Notes: generated by a model not told the origin, from the letters alone. 64,000 nt of DNA from G963422745 sp965214285 (GCA_965214285.1 OZ243946.1:1302001-1366000); one strand, 5' to 3'. Positions 27,522 to 36,709 are shown, counted from the stretch's first letter. Numbers and translations are program-made.

Positions 27522-27887
27522 ATGGAGACACTGGTCTTTCTGGGCCTGATGATGGGCCTGATCTACTTCCTGATGATCCGTCCACAGCAGCGCAAGATGA
27601 AGGCCCACCAGGCGCTGCTGCGCTCCCTGAAGGTGGGCGACACGGTCGTCACCGCCTCGGGCATCCACGGCGCGGTGGCCCTCGTGGACGACGACGAGCG
27701 GGTCGTGTGGGTGGAGGTGGCGCCGGAGGTGGAGCTGAAGGTCGCCCGTTCGGCCATCACCGAGCGCATACCCTCAGGCGACGATCTCTCCGACGACGAA
27801 GACCTTGAAGACCTCGAAGATCTCGACCTCGACGATCCGGACGACATGGGCGGAGACGACGAGCGCCTGCAAGAGGGATCGTCCTGA
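27522..27887 (+). CDS. yajC: Preprotein translocase accessory subunit YajC
   Basis: A 121-residue single-span membrane protein that associates with SecDF. One N-terminal helix (TLVFLGLMMGLIYFLMI) leads into RPQQRKMKAHQALLRSLKVGDTVVT, the YajC signature. The tail is unusually acidic (alternating EDL/DLDD from about residue 88). ATG 27522 follows AAAGG. In the same frame a second TGA at 27930-27932 lies 14 codons after the first and overlaps the ATG of the next micro-ORF. Confidence 0.92.
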   Translation: METLVFLGLMMGLIYFLMIRPQQRKMKAHQALLRSLKVGDTVVTASGIHGAVALVDDDERVVWVEVAPEVELKVARSAITERIPSGDDLSDDEDLEDLEDLDLDDPDDMGGDDERLQEGSS

Positions 27888-27931
27888 GAGCTCAGCGAGC
27901 CGGCTCGCTGGCAGCGGCCAGCCCGTCCCTG

Positions 27932-28059
27932 ATGACGCCCCCAGGCCCGCAGGCCGCGACGCAAGCCGTGATGTCCGCAGCGCCAGGCCCGCAGGCCGCG
28001 ACGCAAGCCGTGATGTCCGCAGCCCAGAGGCACAGGCCGTGACCCGCCGAGCCCGATGA
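27932..28059 (+). other. Micro-ORF relay from yajC to secD
   Basis: ATG 27932 overlaps a TGA in the yajC frame (TGATG) and opens 36 codons containing a 14-residue tandem repeat (PGPQAATQAVMSAA twice), stop 28040-28042. That stop overlaps GTG 28039 (MTRRAR, stop 28057-28059), which in turn overlaps the secD ATG 28056 (ATGA). Confidence 0.45.
27941..28024 (+). repeat. 42-bp tandem repeat upstream of secD
   Basis: 27941-27982 and 27983-28024 match at 41 of 42 positions. The unit is a multiple of three and keeps the 36-codon micro-ORF open. Confidence 0.9.
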
Positions 28060-29603
28060 ACCGCCCCGTCGCCAAGCTGGTCCTGATCACGGTGCTCGCC
28101 GTGGGCGGCGTCGCCTACACCGTCGCCTCGGGCAACGAGCCGCTGCTGGGCCTCGACCTGCAGGGCGGCGCCTCGGTGGTGCTCGAGCCCGAGGTGCCCG
28201 ACGGCGCCGAGATCGCCGACGAGTCGCTGGACCAGGCGGTGGAGATCATCCGCAACCGCATCGACGGGCTCGGCGTGCGCGAGCCCGAGGTCAGCCGCCA
28301 GGGCACCACCGTCCTGGTGCAGATCCCCGGCGTGGACGACCAGGCACGGGCCATCGACCTGGTCGGCCAGACCGCCGAGCTGCGCTTCCGGCCCGTGCTG
28401 GCCGACGGCAGCGCCGGGACCGCCTTCCCCGACGGCGCAGCCGAGGCCTGCCCCAATGCCGAGGAAGTGACCGCCGGCGTGCCCACCCCCGACGCAGCCG
28501 CCGACCAGTGCCTGGTAGGAGTGGACAGCCGCAGCCCCGACCAGACCTACCTGCTGGGCCCGGCGCCGCTGCTGATCAACCAGGGCAACGTCGGCAACGC
28601 ACGCCTCAGCGGCGAGGCGCTGGAGAGCGCCGCGGCCAACTACATCGTCCCGGAGTGGTCCGTCGGCCTCGTCTTCAAGGGCGGATCGCCGGGCATCGAC
28701 GACTTCAACGCCCTGGCCGCCAACTGCTTCACCGGCAACGCCGTCTGCCCGGCGACCAGCAGCGACCGCTCCACGGGCCGCTTCGTGGGCCGCCTCGCCA
28801 TCGAGATCGACGGCATCGTGGAGAGCGCCCCGACCGTGGGCGACTCGCAGTTCGAGCGCGACCGGCTGTCGATCAGCGGCGGCGCCATGGGCGAGCAGGA
28901 GGCCAAGGACCTGGCCCTGGTGCTGCGCTACGGGGCGCTGCCGCTGGAGCTGACCCCCCAGGAGACCCGCCAGGTGTCCTCCACGCTCGGCGAGGACGCC
29001 CTCAACGCCGGGGTCGTGGCGGGCCTCGTGGGCCTCGCCCTGGTCTCGCTGTACCTGATCGCCTACTACCGGCTGCTGGGGCTGGTGGCGATACTCAGCC
29101 TGGCGGTGTCCGGGGCGCTGCTGTGGACGATGATCGCCTGGCTCGGCGAGTCCAGGGGCCTGGCGCTGACCCTGGCCGGGGTCACCGGCCTGATCGTGTC
29201 CGTCGGCGTGTCGGTGGACTCCAACGTGGTCTACTTCGAGCACCTCAAGGAAGACGTGCGGCACGGCCGCAGCGTGCGCTCGGCGGTCGAGCGGGCCTTC
29301 CCTGTGGCCTACTCCACGATCGTCAAGGCCGACGTGGCCAGCCTGATCGCCGCCGTGGTGCTGTATTTCCTGACCGTCGGCCAGGTCAAGGGGTTCGCCT
29401 TGTTCCTCGGGCTGGCCACCGTCATCGACCTGGTGGCCACCTACTTCTTCATGGGCCCGGCGATCAGCTTGATGGCGGCCCGCTCGGGCATCTACGACAA
29501 GCCCTCGCGGTTCGGCATCCCGACGACGCCCACAGGGCCAGGCGCCGCATCGGCCACAGGCGCTGGCAGGGCCGCGGCCTCGGGTGCAGGAGCGGCGCCG
29601 TGA
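28056..29603 (+). CDS. secD: Protein translocase subunit SecD
   Basis: A 515-residue RND-type membrane protein that, with SecF, uses proton motive force to pull exported proteins across the membrane. It has one N-terminal helix, then LGLDLQGGASVVLE (P1 head start) and RNRIDGLGVREPEVSRQG. The five-helix C-terminal bundle includes GLIVSVGVSVDSNVVYFEHLKED. Gly/Ala tail. The stop overlaps the secF GTG. Confidence 0.96.
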   Translation: MNRPVAKLVLITVLAVGGVAYTVASGNEPLLGLDLQGGASVVLEPEVPDGAEIADESLDQAVEIIRNRIDGLGVREPEVSRQGTTVLVQIPGVDDQARAIDLVGQTAELRFRPVLADGSAGTAFPDGAAEACPNAEEVTAGVPTPDAAADQCLVGVDSRSPDQTYLLGPAPLLINQGNVGNARLSGEALESAAANYIVPEWSVGLVFKGGSPGIDDFNALAANCFTGNAVCPATSSDRSTGRFVGRLAIEIDGIVESAPTVGDSQFERDRLSISGGAMGEQEAKDLALVLRYGALPLELTPQETRQVSSTLGEDALNAGVVAGLVGLALVSLYLIAYYRLLGLVAILSLAVSGALLWTMIAWLGESRGLALTLAGVTGLIVSVGVSVDSNVVYFEHLKEDVRHGRSVRSAVERAFPVAYSTIVKADVASLIAAVVLYFLTVGQVKGFALFLGLATVIDLVATYFFMGPAISLMAARSGIYDKPSRFGIPTTPTGPGAASATGAGRAAASGAGAAP

Positions 29604-30892
29604 TCGCCGCGGTGCGCAAGCTGTACCGGGCCGAGCAGCAGCTCGACTTCCCCAGGATGTGGCCCAAGGCGCTGACCGGCTCGGCGGTGCTGCTGGCGAT
29701 AAGCGTCGGGGCGCTGGTGTTCTCCGGGCTCAACCTGGGCATCGAGTTCGAGGGCGGCACTGCCTGGGAGGTGAGCGCCCCCGGACGCTCCGTTGCCGAG
29801 GCCCGCGACGCCCTGGCAGGCAGCGGCGCCGAGGCGGGCAAGATCCAGACGGTCGGCACGGACGTGATCCGGGTGCGAGCCGACGTCGACGGCGAGGGCG
29901 CAGCGGCGGTCACGGCCGCCCTGGCGGACTGGGCCGGCGTCGACACGACCGACGTGAACGTCACCACGGTCGGCCCGAGCTGGGGCGACCAGATAACCGA
30001 CAAGGCCCGCAACGCCCTGTTCTGGTTCTTCGCTATCGTCGCCGTCTACATCGGCGTGCGTCTGGAGTGGAAGATGGCCGTCGGCGCCCTCGCCGCGGTC
30101 GTACACGACATCGTGATCTCCGTCGGCGTCTACGCGGTGTTCGGCTTCGAGGTGACCCCCGCCACGGTGATCGCCTTCCTGACGATCATGGGCTACTCGC
30201 TGTACGACACGATCGTCGTCTACGACAAGATCCGTGACGTGGGCGGCAGGCTCTCGACCACCGGCCGCTACACCTACGCCGAGACGATGAACCTGTCGCT
30301 CAACCAGGTGCTGATGCGCTCGATCAACACCTCGATCACCTCGATGCTGCCGGTGCTGTCGATGCTGGTGATCGGCTCGCTGTTCCTGGGGGCGATCACC
30401 CTTCAGGAGTTCGCCATCGCCTTGCTGATCGGCATCCTGGTCGGCACCTACTCGTCGATCTTCGTGGCCTCCTCGCTGGTGGCCTACATGAAGCAACGCG
30501 AGGAGGAGAACGTGGCCGTGACCCGCAAGCTGGCGGCCCGGTCCGGCAGCGACGCAGCCGCCGGCACTCGCTTCGTCAGCGACGAGGACATCGCCTTGGG
30601 CGGCATCCCCACCCGCCCTGCACGCACTGCCCGGCCCTCCGGCTCTTCCCGACCTTCTGGCTCTTCCCGGCCTTCGGGTTCTTCGCGGCCCTCCGGTGCC
30701 CCTAGGGCCTCGGATTTCGAGCGGTCTTCGGGTGCCTCTCGGGCCTCGGATTCCGAGCGGTCTTCGGGCTCTTCGGGCTCTGCGGGGTCCTCGACCGGTG
30801 GCAGGGCTGAGCAAGCCCAGCGAGCCGTCCAAGCCCAGCGGCCCGGCGGCCAGCCGCCCCGACCCCGCAAGAAGAAAAAGAAGAGGCGCTAG
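29600..30892 (+). CDS. secF: Protein translocase subunit SecF with long Ser/Pro/Arg tail
   Basis: A 430-residue partner of SecD. Conserved parts are GLNLGIEFEGGTAWEV, TIMGYSLYDTIVVYDKIRD and SINTSITSMLPVLSMLVIG. Typical SecF proteins end near residue 310-330. Here a further ~100 cytoplasmic residues include a run of SSRPSG repeats, then SERSSGSSG, ending in PRKKKKKRR, a basic tip probably near the membrane or ribosome. GTG 29600 overlaps the secD stop. Confidence 0.95.
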   Translation: MIAAVRKLYRAEQQLDFPRMWPKALTGSAVLLAISVGALVFSGLNLGIEFEGGTAWEVSAPGRSVAEARDALAGSGAEAGKIQTVGTDVIRVRADVDGEGAAAVTAALADWAGVDTTDVNVTTVGPSWGDQITDKARNALFWFFAIVAVYIGVRLEWKMAVGALAAVVHDIVISVGVYAVFGFEVTPATVIAFLTIMGYSLYDTIVVYDKIRDVGGRLSTTGRYTYAETMNLSLNQVLMRSINTSITSMLPVLSMLVIGSLFLGAITLQEFAIALLIGILVGTYSSIFVASSLVAYMKQREEENVAVTRKLAARSGSDAAAGTRFVSDEDIALGGIPTRPARTARPSGSSRPSGSSRPSGSSRPSGAPRASDFERSSGASRASDSERSSGSSGSAGSSTGGRAEQAQRAVQAQRPGGQPPRPRKKKKKRR

Positions 30893-30929
30893 CCGCGCCG
30901 CTCGCGGCCCGCCGCTGTCGTGGTGGCGT

Positions 30930-31050
30930 CCGGCGGGCCTGCGATGGCTAGCGGCGGCTTCCGGCGGGCCTGCGATGGCTAGCGGCGGCTTCCGGCGGGC
31001 CTGCGATGGCTAGCGGCGGCTTCCGGCGGGTATGCGACGGCTCGCGGCGG
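30930..31050. repeat. 31-bp tandem repeat downstream of secF
   Basis: Three exact 31-bp copies (30930-30960, 30961-30991, 30992-31022) and a degenerate fourth (31023-31050). The array occupies the centre of the 257-bp gap between secF and apt. No gene is seen there. Confidence 0.92.
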
Positions 31051-31137
31051 CCCCACGAGTCTGGCCCGAGTCTCACGGCACCGCCGCACGGGCCTGGGCC
31101 GGGACCGCCCGCGGCCCGGCGGGCCTGGGGCGGACGC

Positions 31138-31143
31138 TAAATT
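31138..31143 (+). promoter_or_regulatory. Leaderless -10 box (TAAATT) of apt-rel
   Basis: TAAATT ends 6 nt before the apt GTG at 31150. Confidence 0.6.
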
Positions 31144-31149
31144 GGCGGC

Positions 31150-31686
31150 GTGGCCCGCCCGTTTGCCGACGCCATCGGCCTGTTGATCCGCGACGTCGAG
31201 GACTTCCCCGAGCCGGGCATCGTCTTCAAGGACATCACGCCGCTGCTCGGCGACCCCGACGGCCTCGACATGGCGGTGCAGGCCATGACCGCGCCATGGG
31301 CGGACGACGGCATCGAGACCGTCGTGGGCATCGAGGCCCGCGGCTTCATCCTCGGCCCGGCCGTGGCCCGGGCGCTCGGCGCCGGGTTCGTGCCGGTTCG
31401 CAAGGCCGGGAAGCTGCCCGGGTCCACGGTGTCTGAGTCGTACGGCCTCGAATACGGCACCGACACCGTCGAGATCCACGCCGACGCCCTGGCCGACGCC
31501 CGGCGCACACTGGTCGTCGACGACGTGCTGGCCACCGGTGGCACCGCCGCAGCCACGGCACGACTGATCGCAGCCACCGGCGCTGACCTCATCGGCTTCG
31601 GCTTCCTGCTCGAGCTCGGCTTCCTCGACGGCCGAGCAGCCATCAGCGAGCACCGCATCGACACGGTGCTCACGGTGCACCACTGA
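31150..31686 (+). CDS. apt: Adenine phosphoribosyltransferase
   Basis: A 178-residue purine-salvage enzyme converting adenine and PRPP to AMP. EDFPEPGIVFKDITPLL is the adenine-site block, GIEARGFILG the conserved loop, and LVVDDVLATGGTAAAT the PRPP-binding motif. The location before rel matches many actinobacteria. Its stop begins a TGATG relay to rel. Confidence 0.95.
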   Translation: MARPFADAIGLLIRDVEDFPEPGIVFKDITPLLGDPDGLDMAVQAMTAPWADDGIETVVGIEARGFILGPAVARALGAGFVPVRKAGKLPGSTVSESYGLEYGTDTVEIHADALADARRTLVVDDVLATGGTAAATARLIAATGADLIGFGFLLELGFLDGRAAISEHRIDTVLTVHH

Positions 31687-31739
31687 TGCCCGCCAGGCCG
31701 GTCGAGACGGCGCTGATGCCGGCGGGGAGGCGGCGCTGA
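31686..31739 (+). other. 17-codon micro-ORF relaying apt to rel
   Basis: ATG 31686 overlaps the apt TGA (TGATG) and opens MPARPVETALMPAGRRR. Its TGA (31737-31739) overlaps the rel ATG 31739 (TGATG). The two internal starts (MPAR, MPAG) resemble the Rel N-terminus MPAG, so it looks like a triplicated rel start. Confidence 0.45.
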
Positions 31740-33988
31740 TGCCCGCGGGCCATTCCGGCACCGTCACCAGGGTGCTTCCCTGGCGGCGCTCAGCCAAGGT
31801 GTCCACGTCCAGCGACCTGGCCGCTTTGCTAGAGGCCTTCCGCGAGCGCCGCCCGCAGGCCGAGACCGACCTCATCGAGTCCGCCTTCGAGCTGGCTCTC
31901 GGCGCTCACGAAGGCCAGTTCCGCCGCTCTGGCGAGCCCTACATCCGCCACCCGCTGGCCGTGGCCATGATCGTGGCCCGCCAGGGGCTCGACGACATCG
32001 CCATCGCCGCCGCCCTGCTGCACGACGCCGTGGAGGACACCGGCCTGACCCTGGAAGCCCTCGAGACCCGTTACGGCTCGGAGCTGGCGCGCATCGTGGA
32101 CGGCGTCACCAAGCTCGACCGGGTGCAGTTCGACTCCCACGAGCAGCAGCAGGCCGCCACCATGCGCAAGATGATCGTGGCCATCGCCTCGGACATCCGG
32201 GTGCTGATCATCAAGCTCGCCGACCGGCTCCACAACCTGCGCACCATCGCCGTGCTGCCGTCGTTCAAGCAGGAGCGCACCGCCAAAGAGACCCTGGAGG
32301 TGTACGCCCCGCTGGCGCACCGCCTGGGCATGCAGGATCTCAAGGTCCAGCTCGAGGATCTCTCCTTCGCCGCCCTCGAGCCCCGCCGCTACGCCGAGAT
32401 CGACCAGATGATCCAGCTGCGGGCGCCCGAGCGCGACCTCTACCTGGCCCAGGTGCTCGGCGACGTGCAGGCCCGCCTGGCCGAGCTGGGCATCCGCGCC
32501 GACGTCGACGGCCGGCCCAAGCACCTCTGGTCCATCTACGAGAAGATGGTGCTCAAGGAGCGCTCCTTCGAGGAGATCTTCGACCTCGTCGCCATCCGGG
32601 TGATCGTCGGCTCGGTGCGCGACTGCTATGCGGCGCTGGGCTCGATCCATGCGACCTGGCGACCGGTGCAGGGCCGCTTCAAGGACTACATCGCCATGCC
32701 CAAGTTCAACCTCTACCAGTCGCTGCACACCACCGTGGTGGGCCCGCAGGGCAAGCTGCTGGAGGTGCAGCTGCGGACCTCGGAGATGCACGAGCGGGCC
32801 GAGTTCGGCGTGGCTGCGCACTGGGACTACAAGGACGACGAGGCCGGCAGCGACCTGGCCTGGCTGAGCCGCATCGTGGAATGGCAGTCCGAGACCTCGG
32901 ATCCGTCTGAGTTCATGTCGAACCTCAAGTTCGACCTCGACCAGGACGAGGTGTTCGTGTTCACCCCCAAGGGCAAGGTGATCGAGCTGCCCGTGGGCGC
33001 AACGCCGGTGGACTTCGCCTACACGATCCACACCGACGTGGGCCATGCCTGCATCGGCGCCAAGGTCAACGGGCGCCTGGTGCCGCTGGGATCGCGCCTG
33101 GAGTCCGGCGACATGGTGGAGGTGCTGACCTCCAAGGTCGAAGGTGCCGGCCCCAGCCGCGACTGGCTGAAGTTCGTGGCCAGCAGGCGTGCCGCCAACA
33201 AGATCAAGCAGTGGTACACCCGCGAGCGCCGCGCCGATGCCATCGAGAGCGGCCGCGAGGATCTCATCACGGCGCTGCGCCGCGAGGGCCTGCCGGCTCG
33301 CCGGCTGCTCAAGGAGCAGGCTTTCGCAGACGCCCGAGGCCAGCTCAACTACGCCGACGACGACGCTCTCTTCGCGGCGATCGGCGAGGGCCACGTGGGG
33401 GCCGCCTCGGTGGCCGAGCGCATTGCCCGCGAGCTGCGTGACGGCGACGCCGAGCCCGACCGGGAGCGCCTGCCGTCCACCGTCACCCGTCGTGCAGGCG
33501 GGCCGCGCCGCAGCGACGGCTCGGCGGGCGTCCATGTCGAGGGCCTCGACGACATCATGATCCGCCTGTCGCGCTGCTGCGCGCCGGTGCCGCCCGACGA
33601 GATCATCGGCTTCGTCACCAGGGGCCGTGGCGTGTCGGTACACCGCACCGACTGCCTGAACGCATCGGAGCTGTCCCAGGGCCAGCCCGACCGCCTCATC
33701 GACGTGGACTGGGATTCTGAGTACACGGGCCGTTTCGCGACCTCGGTGGAGGTGCTGGCCTTCGACCGGCCGGTGCTGCTGGTCGACGTGGCCAAGGTGT
33801 TCTCCGACCACGGGCTCAACGTCAGCGCCGCCCGCTCGGAGGTAGGCGACGACGCCGTGGCCAAGATGCGCTTCGAGTTCGACCTTTCCGACGTGAGCCA
33901 GCTCGACCCGCTGCTTAGCTCGCTGCTCAGCGTGGACTCGGTGTTCAACGCCTACCGGGTGCTGGCGGGTGCCGGCGGGCCGGGGTGA
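31739..33988 (+). CDS. rel: Bifunctional (p)ppGpp synthetase/hydrolase
   Basis: A 749-residue stringent-response enzyme. The hydrolase HD domain is intact (YIRHPLAVAMIVA, LLHDAVEDTG). The synthetase domain shows GRPKHLWSIYEKM and MPKFNLYQSLHTTV. A TGS domain (VFVFTPKGKVIELPVGATP), a zinc-finger-like segment (LSRCCAPVPPDEIIGFVTRG) and a C-terminal ACT domain follow. Having both catalytic halves intact indicates the single Rel type of actinobacteria. The start is set by the TGATG overlap. Confidence 0.96.
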   Translation: MPAGHSGTVTRVLPWRRSAKVSTSSDLAALLEAFRERRPQAETDLIESAFELALGAHEGQFRRSGEPYIRHPLAVAMIVARQGLDDIAIAAALLHDAVEDTGLTLEALETRYGSELARIVDGVTKLDRVQFDSHEQQQAATMRKMIVAIASDIRVLIIKLADRLHNLRTIAVLPSFKQERTAKETLEVYAPLAHRLGMQDLKVQLEDLSFAALEPRRYAEIDQMIQLRAPERDLYLAQVLGDVQARLAELGIRADVDGRPKHLWSIYEKMVLKERSFEEIFDLVAIRVIVGSVRDCYAALGSIHATWRPVQGRFKDYIAMPKFNLYQSLHTTVVGPQGKLLEVQLRTSEMHERAEFGVAAHWDYKDDEAGSDLAWLSRIVEWQSETSDPSEFMSNLKFDLDQDEVFVFTPKGKVIELPVGATPVDFAYTIHTDVGHACIGAKVNGRLVPLGSRLESGDMVEVLTSKVEGAGPSRDWLKFVASRRAANKIKQWYTRERRADAIESGREDLITALRREGLPARRLLKEQAFADARGQLNYADDDALFAAIGEGHVGAASVAERIARELRDGDAEPDRERLPSTVTRRAGGPRRSDGSAGVHVEGLDDIMIRLSRCCAPVPPDEIIGFVTRGRGVSVHRTDCLNASELSQGQPDRLIDVDWDSEYTGRFATSVEVLAFDRPVLLVDVAKVFSDHGLNVSAARSEVGDDAVAKMRFEFDLSDVSQLDPLLSSLLSVDSVFNAYRVLAGAGGPG

Positions 33989-34053
33989 GCGACACGGCCG
34001 CTGGTCGGGGCCACAGCGGGTCGCAGTCCTGGGCGAAGCGGCGCTGTGAGGTG

Positions 34054-34069
34054 TCAGGACATCGGCAAG
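34054..34069 (+). repeat. Left 16-bp inverted repeat of the HNH unit
   Basis: TCAGGACATCGGCAAG, the exact reverse complement of 37437-37452. Together they enclose 3.4 kb. Candidate terminal repeat of a mobile unit. Confidence 0.75.
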
Positions 34070-34549
34070 ACTGAACCCACGCGGCGGCGGGGGTTGTCAT
34101 TTGATCCGCCTGCAGAGCCGGGTCGGGTCGAGGCGAGCGTCCTGTGGCTCGGCCGACTGGCTTTCGCCAGGGTTCAGGGGCGCGCCTGGGCCTTCCCGAG
34201 TGCGACGCTGGCCGTGGCGCCTGTCTTCGGTTGGTCTCTATTCTGTTGTCAAGATGCGGGTCACCGACCTGCGTTTCTGGCGCCGCTGCCGCCAGCGCTC
34301 AGGTCGGGGTTGTCGGGGAGCAGAGTTCCTGTCGGCGGTGCCCGTAGGGGGTGCTTCTGTCGGATGCCGGCCGGGCGGGCGGTCAGGGGTCGGGACCGTC
34401 CCGGCTGCGGCTCTTGCCGGCAGTGCCGCGGTCTTCCTGGCGACGATCTCGCGGGCGCTCTGCTCGGGATCCGCCATGTCGCAGTCGCTGCACCGCCCTC
34501 GACCGGCTCTCGCCGCTCTCGCTGGGCATCGCCCGATCGGGTGGGGCGG
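34070..34549 (-). other. Degenerate 3' copies of the HNH gene end
   Basis: This 480-bp stretch has no gene I would call. On the minus strand a segment ending SRSRDGPDP plus stop at 34383 mirrors the end of the HNH gene (ESHARDGPDP at 34550). It looks like worn copies of the gene's repetitive 3' end. Confidence 0.4.
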
Positions 34550-36487
34550 CTACGGGTCCGGCCCGTCTCGGGCGTGGCTCTCGCCTGCTGGGGTTCTGCC
34601 TCCGGCGGCGCTGTTGCACGCTTGGCCGTCCCGGTCGCCGGTTGCTCTGGCCGAGCTCAGGTCTGAGCCCGCCCTGGGCTTCATGCCGACCGTGCCGGGG
34701 CCGTCTCGGCTGCGGGTTCCGCCTGCTGAGGTCTTGCCTCCGGCGGTGCTGGGGCTTGTGGAGTCTTGCCTGCTGCTTGTCCAGCGTTCCCGGCTGCGGG
34801 TCTCGCTTGCGGGGCTGCGGCCTGCCCGTCTTCGGTCAGCGCCGGGGCTGTGGCCGACGGGGATGCGGTCTTGCCGGCTCTGGCCCTCGCGGGGGTTGGT
34901 GCCGGTGAGGCTGGGGATCTGGCTGGCGGGGATGCGGTGTTGGCTGCCGCTGCTGCTGGTCATGGCGAGGAGGCCTTGGGTGCCGCCGGTGGCGCGGTGG
35001 TTCTTGCGGTTCTTGCTGTTCTTCTTGGCGGGCTTGTTCTTGCGGCGGCGGGGTTGGCGGCCTGTCTTTTGGTCTTGGTCGTGGTGGTGTTGGCGGTGGC
35101 AGGGCCCGCAGAGTGCTTGGAGGTTGTCGATGTCGGTGGGTCCGCCGTTTTCCCATTCGACGATGTGGTGGATGTCGGTCAGGTGCATGGGGGCGCCGCA
35201 GCGGACGCAGCCCTTGTCGCGCACTGCTATGGCGAGCCGCTGTGCGGCGTTGGGGGTGCGGGTGGAGGTGCCGAGCCACAGGGCGCGGCCGTCGCCTGCG
35301 AAGATCATGCCCGTCACCGCGGTGTCAGCCGACAGCCGCTCGAGGATGGCCGGTGGGACGGGGCCGGTGCCGAGGATCTCGCAGGCGCCGTGGGGGTTTT
35401 GGCCGTCGATGAGGCCGATGTCTGCGGTGACGATCAACTGCGGCCGCCCGCTGCCCTTGCCGCCGCTGGTGGCGGGCAACGGTTGGTGGGTGAGGGCGTC
35501 GAGGCCGGTGATCGTCTCCAACAGCGCATCAGCCATCCGCTGGGGCCCGGTGCGGGCCGCGGTGTTGCCGGCCTTGCTGTCGGTGCGCCACAGCCTGTCC
35601 GCATGGGTCTCTAGGGCCTGGGCGAGCAGGCCGTGGCTGATCGGGTCGAGCTCGGCGTGCAAGATCCCCATCCCCGAATCACGATCCTTGCCCAGACTTG
35701 CTTTGCGGGCGTTGCGCTGACGCTTCAGCTCAGCCTCACCGCGGTCACGGCTGGCCTTGAGCTTGGCGCGCTTGGCGTCACCGGCGAACACATCCGCAGG
35801 CTTCGACTCAGCCAGGCCGAGCAGTTCTTTGTCGTTGTCGACCGCCTCAGCTCCGGCGGTCTCGGCGGTGTTGACCAGCGCTGCGGCGTGGTCGATCGTG
35901 AAACCGCCCTCTGCGAGCTTCTTCTTCGTGTTGGGCATCGCCGCCAGGCCTTGCGCGACCTTGGCCAACCGCGACGCGTCGCGCTTGGACTTGCCGGTCT
36001 GCTCTGAGATCACCCCCGCAGCACGGCCCGGGGTGGTCAGCGCAGCGATTTCCGCGGTGATGTCGCACATCGCCGCGTCCAGACTCCCCTGCAGGCTCTT
36101 CGCCGCCCCCGCCGCGGCGCGCAGCTCCCCCAGCGAGCGCCCGCCAGGCTTGACCTGGCGCACCAGGGCCTCAGCCTGGCCGAACAACGCCACCGCATCC
36201 GTCCCGCCAGCCACACCAGCAGCACTCGCCGCACCAACAGCTCGACCAGCGCGACCATCGGCCCGGCCACACGCGGGACCGCCGGCCTCGCCCGTTCGGC
36301 CATCCGCGGGCAGGGTCAGGCCATGGGCGTCACCGGCTCGACCGCCAGCCGCCCCCGCCGGATCAGCGGCCAGGCCAGGCTGGTTGATGGCCGGGTTGGT
36401 CGCTTCAGCCGCCGGGCGGGTCGGATCAGCGACTGGGCCAGCGGGGTCGAGGGCCAGAGCCTCGGACGGATTCGGGAGATCGTTCAT
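34550..36487 (-). CDS. DUF222 / HNH endonuclease (13E12-repeat family)
   Basis: A 645-residue protein on the minus strand. A disordered Ala/Gly/Pro N-terminus (~95 residues) precedes a helical DUF222-like body (about 105-400; AAALVNTAETAGAEAVDNDK, ELDPISHGLLAQALETHADR). The HNH nuclease module follows: C-x2-C (CVRCGAPMH), DIHHIVEWENGGPTDIDNL, then C-x2-C-H. The last ~150 residues are degenerate repeats rich in RSRDG and GP. The family is abundant and often multicopy in actinobacteria (REP13E12 in mycobacteria) and is linked to mobile DNA. ATG 36487 is 7 nt from a TAGGGT -10 box, and a TGA from the upstream ORF overlaps it (ATGA). Confidence 0.85.
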   Translation of the reverse strand: MNDLPNPSEALALDPAGPVADPTRPAAEATNPAINQPGLAADPAGAAGGRAGDAHGLTLPADGRTGEAGGPACGRADGRAGRAVGAASAAGVAGGTDAVALFGQAEALVRQVKPGGRSLGELRAAAGAAKSLQGSLDAAMCDITAEIAALTTPGRAAGVISEQTGKSKRDASRLAKVAQGLAAMPNTKKKLAEGGFTIDHAAALVNTAETAGAEAVDNDKELLGLAESKPADVFAGDAKRAKLKASRDRGEAELKRQRNARKASLGKDRDSGMGILHAELDPISHGLLAQALETHADRLWRTDSKAGNTAARTGPQRMADALLETITGLDALTHQPLPATSGGKGSGRPQLIVTADIGLIDGQNPHGACEILGTGPVPPAILERLSADTAVTGMIFAGDGRALWLGTSTRTPNAAQRLAIAVRDKGCVRCGAPMHLTDIHHIVEWENGGPTDIDNLQALCGPCHRQHHHDQDQKTGRQPRRRKNKPAKKNSKNRKNHRATGGTQGLLAMTSSSGSQHRIPASQIPSLTGTNPREGQSRQDRIPVGHSPGADRRRAGRSPASETRSRERWTSSRQDSTSPSTAGGKTSAGGTRSRDGPGTVGMKPRAGSDLSSARATGDRDGQACNSAAGGRTPAGESHARDGPDP

Positions 36488-36494
36488 GCTGCAC

Positions 36495-36500
36495 ACCCTA
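36495..36500 (-). promoter_or_regulatory. -10 box (TAGGGT) of the HNH gene, copy A
   Basis: On the minus strand TAGGGT ends 7 nt before the ATG at 36487. Confidence 0.6.
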
Positions 36501-36709
36501 TTCGCAAGATATGACATTTACACCTGTTAGTGAAATCTGATCGAGAGGGATGCTGCCCAGACTGCACGAGCGTACCGGCAGGCCCGTCGGCCGCTCCGGC
36601 AGCCCGACCACAGGCCAGGCCATCGGCGTCGCCGGCTCGACCGCCGGCTGCACCCGCCGGATCGAGGGCCACAGGCCCACACGGATTCGAGAGGTCATTC
36701 ATGTCGAGC

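Noticed and set aside
30930..31050. CRISPR array
   Set aside because: The 31-bp units abut directly with no spacers, and no cas genes are present; the same holds for the 35- and 42-bp arrays.
34101..35720. A 539-codon plus-strand frame opposite the HNH gene
   Set aside because: The minus strand carries a clear HNH motif and DUF222-like body; the plus frame is low-complexity Leu/Arg/Ser.
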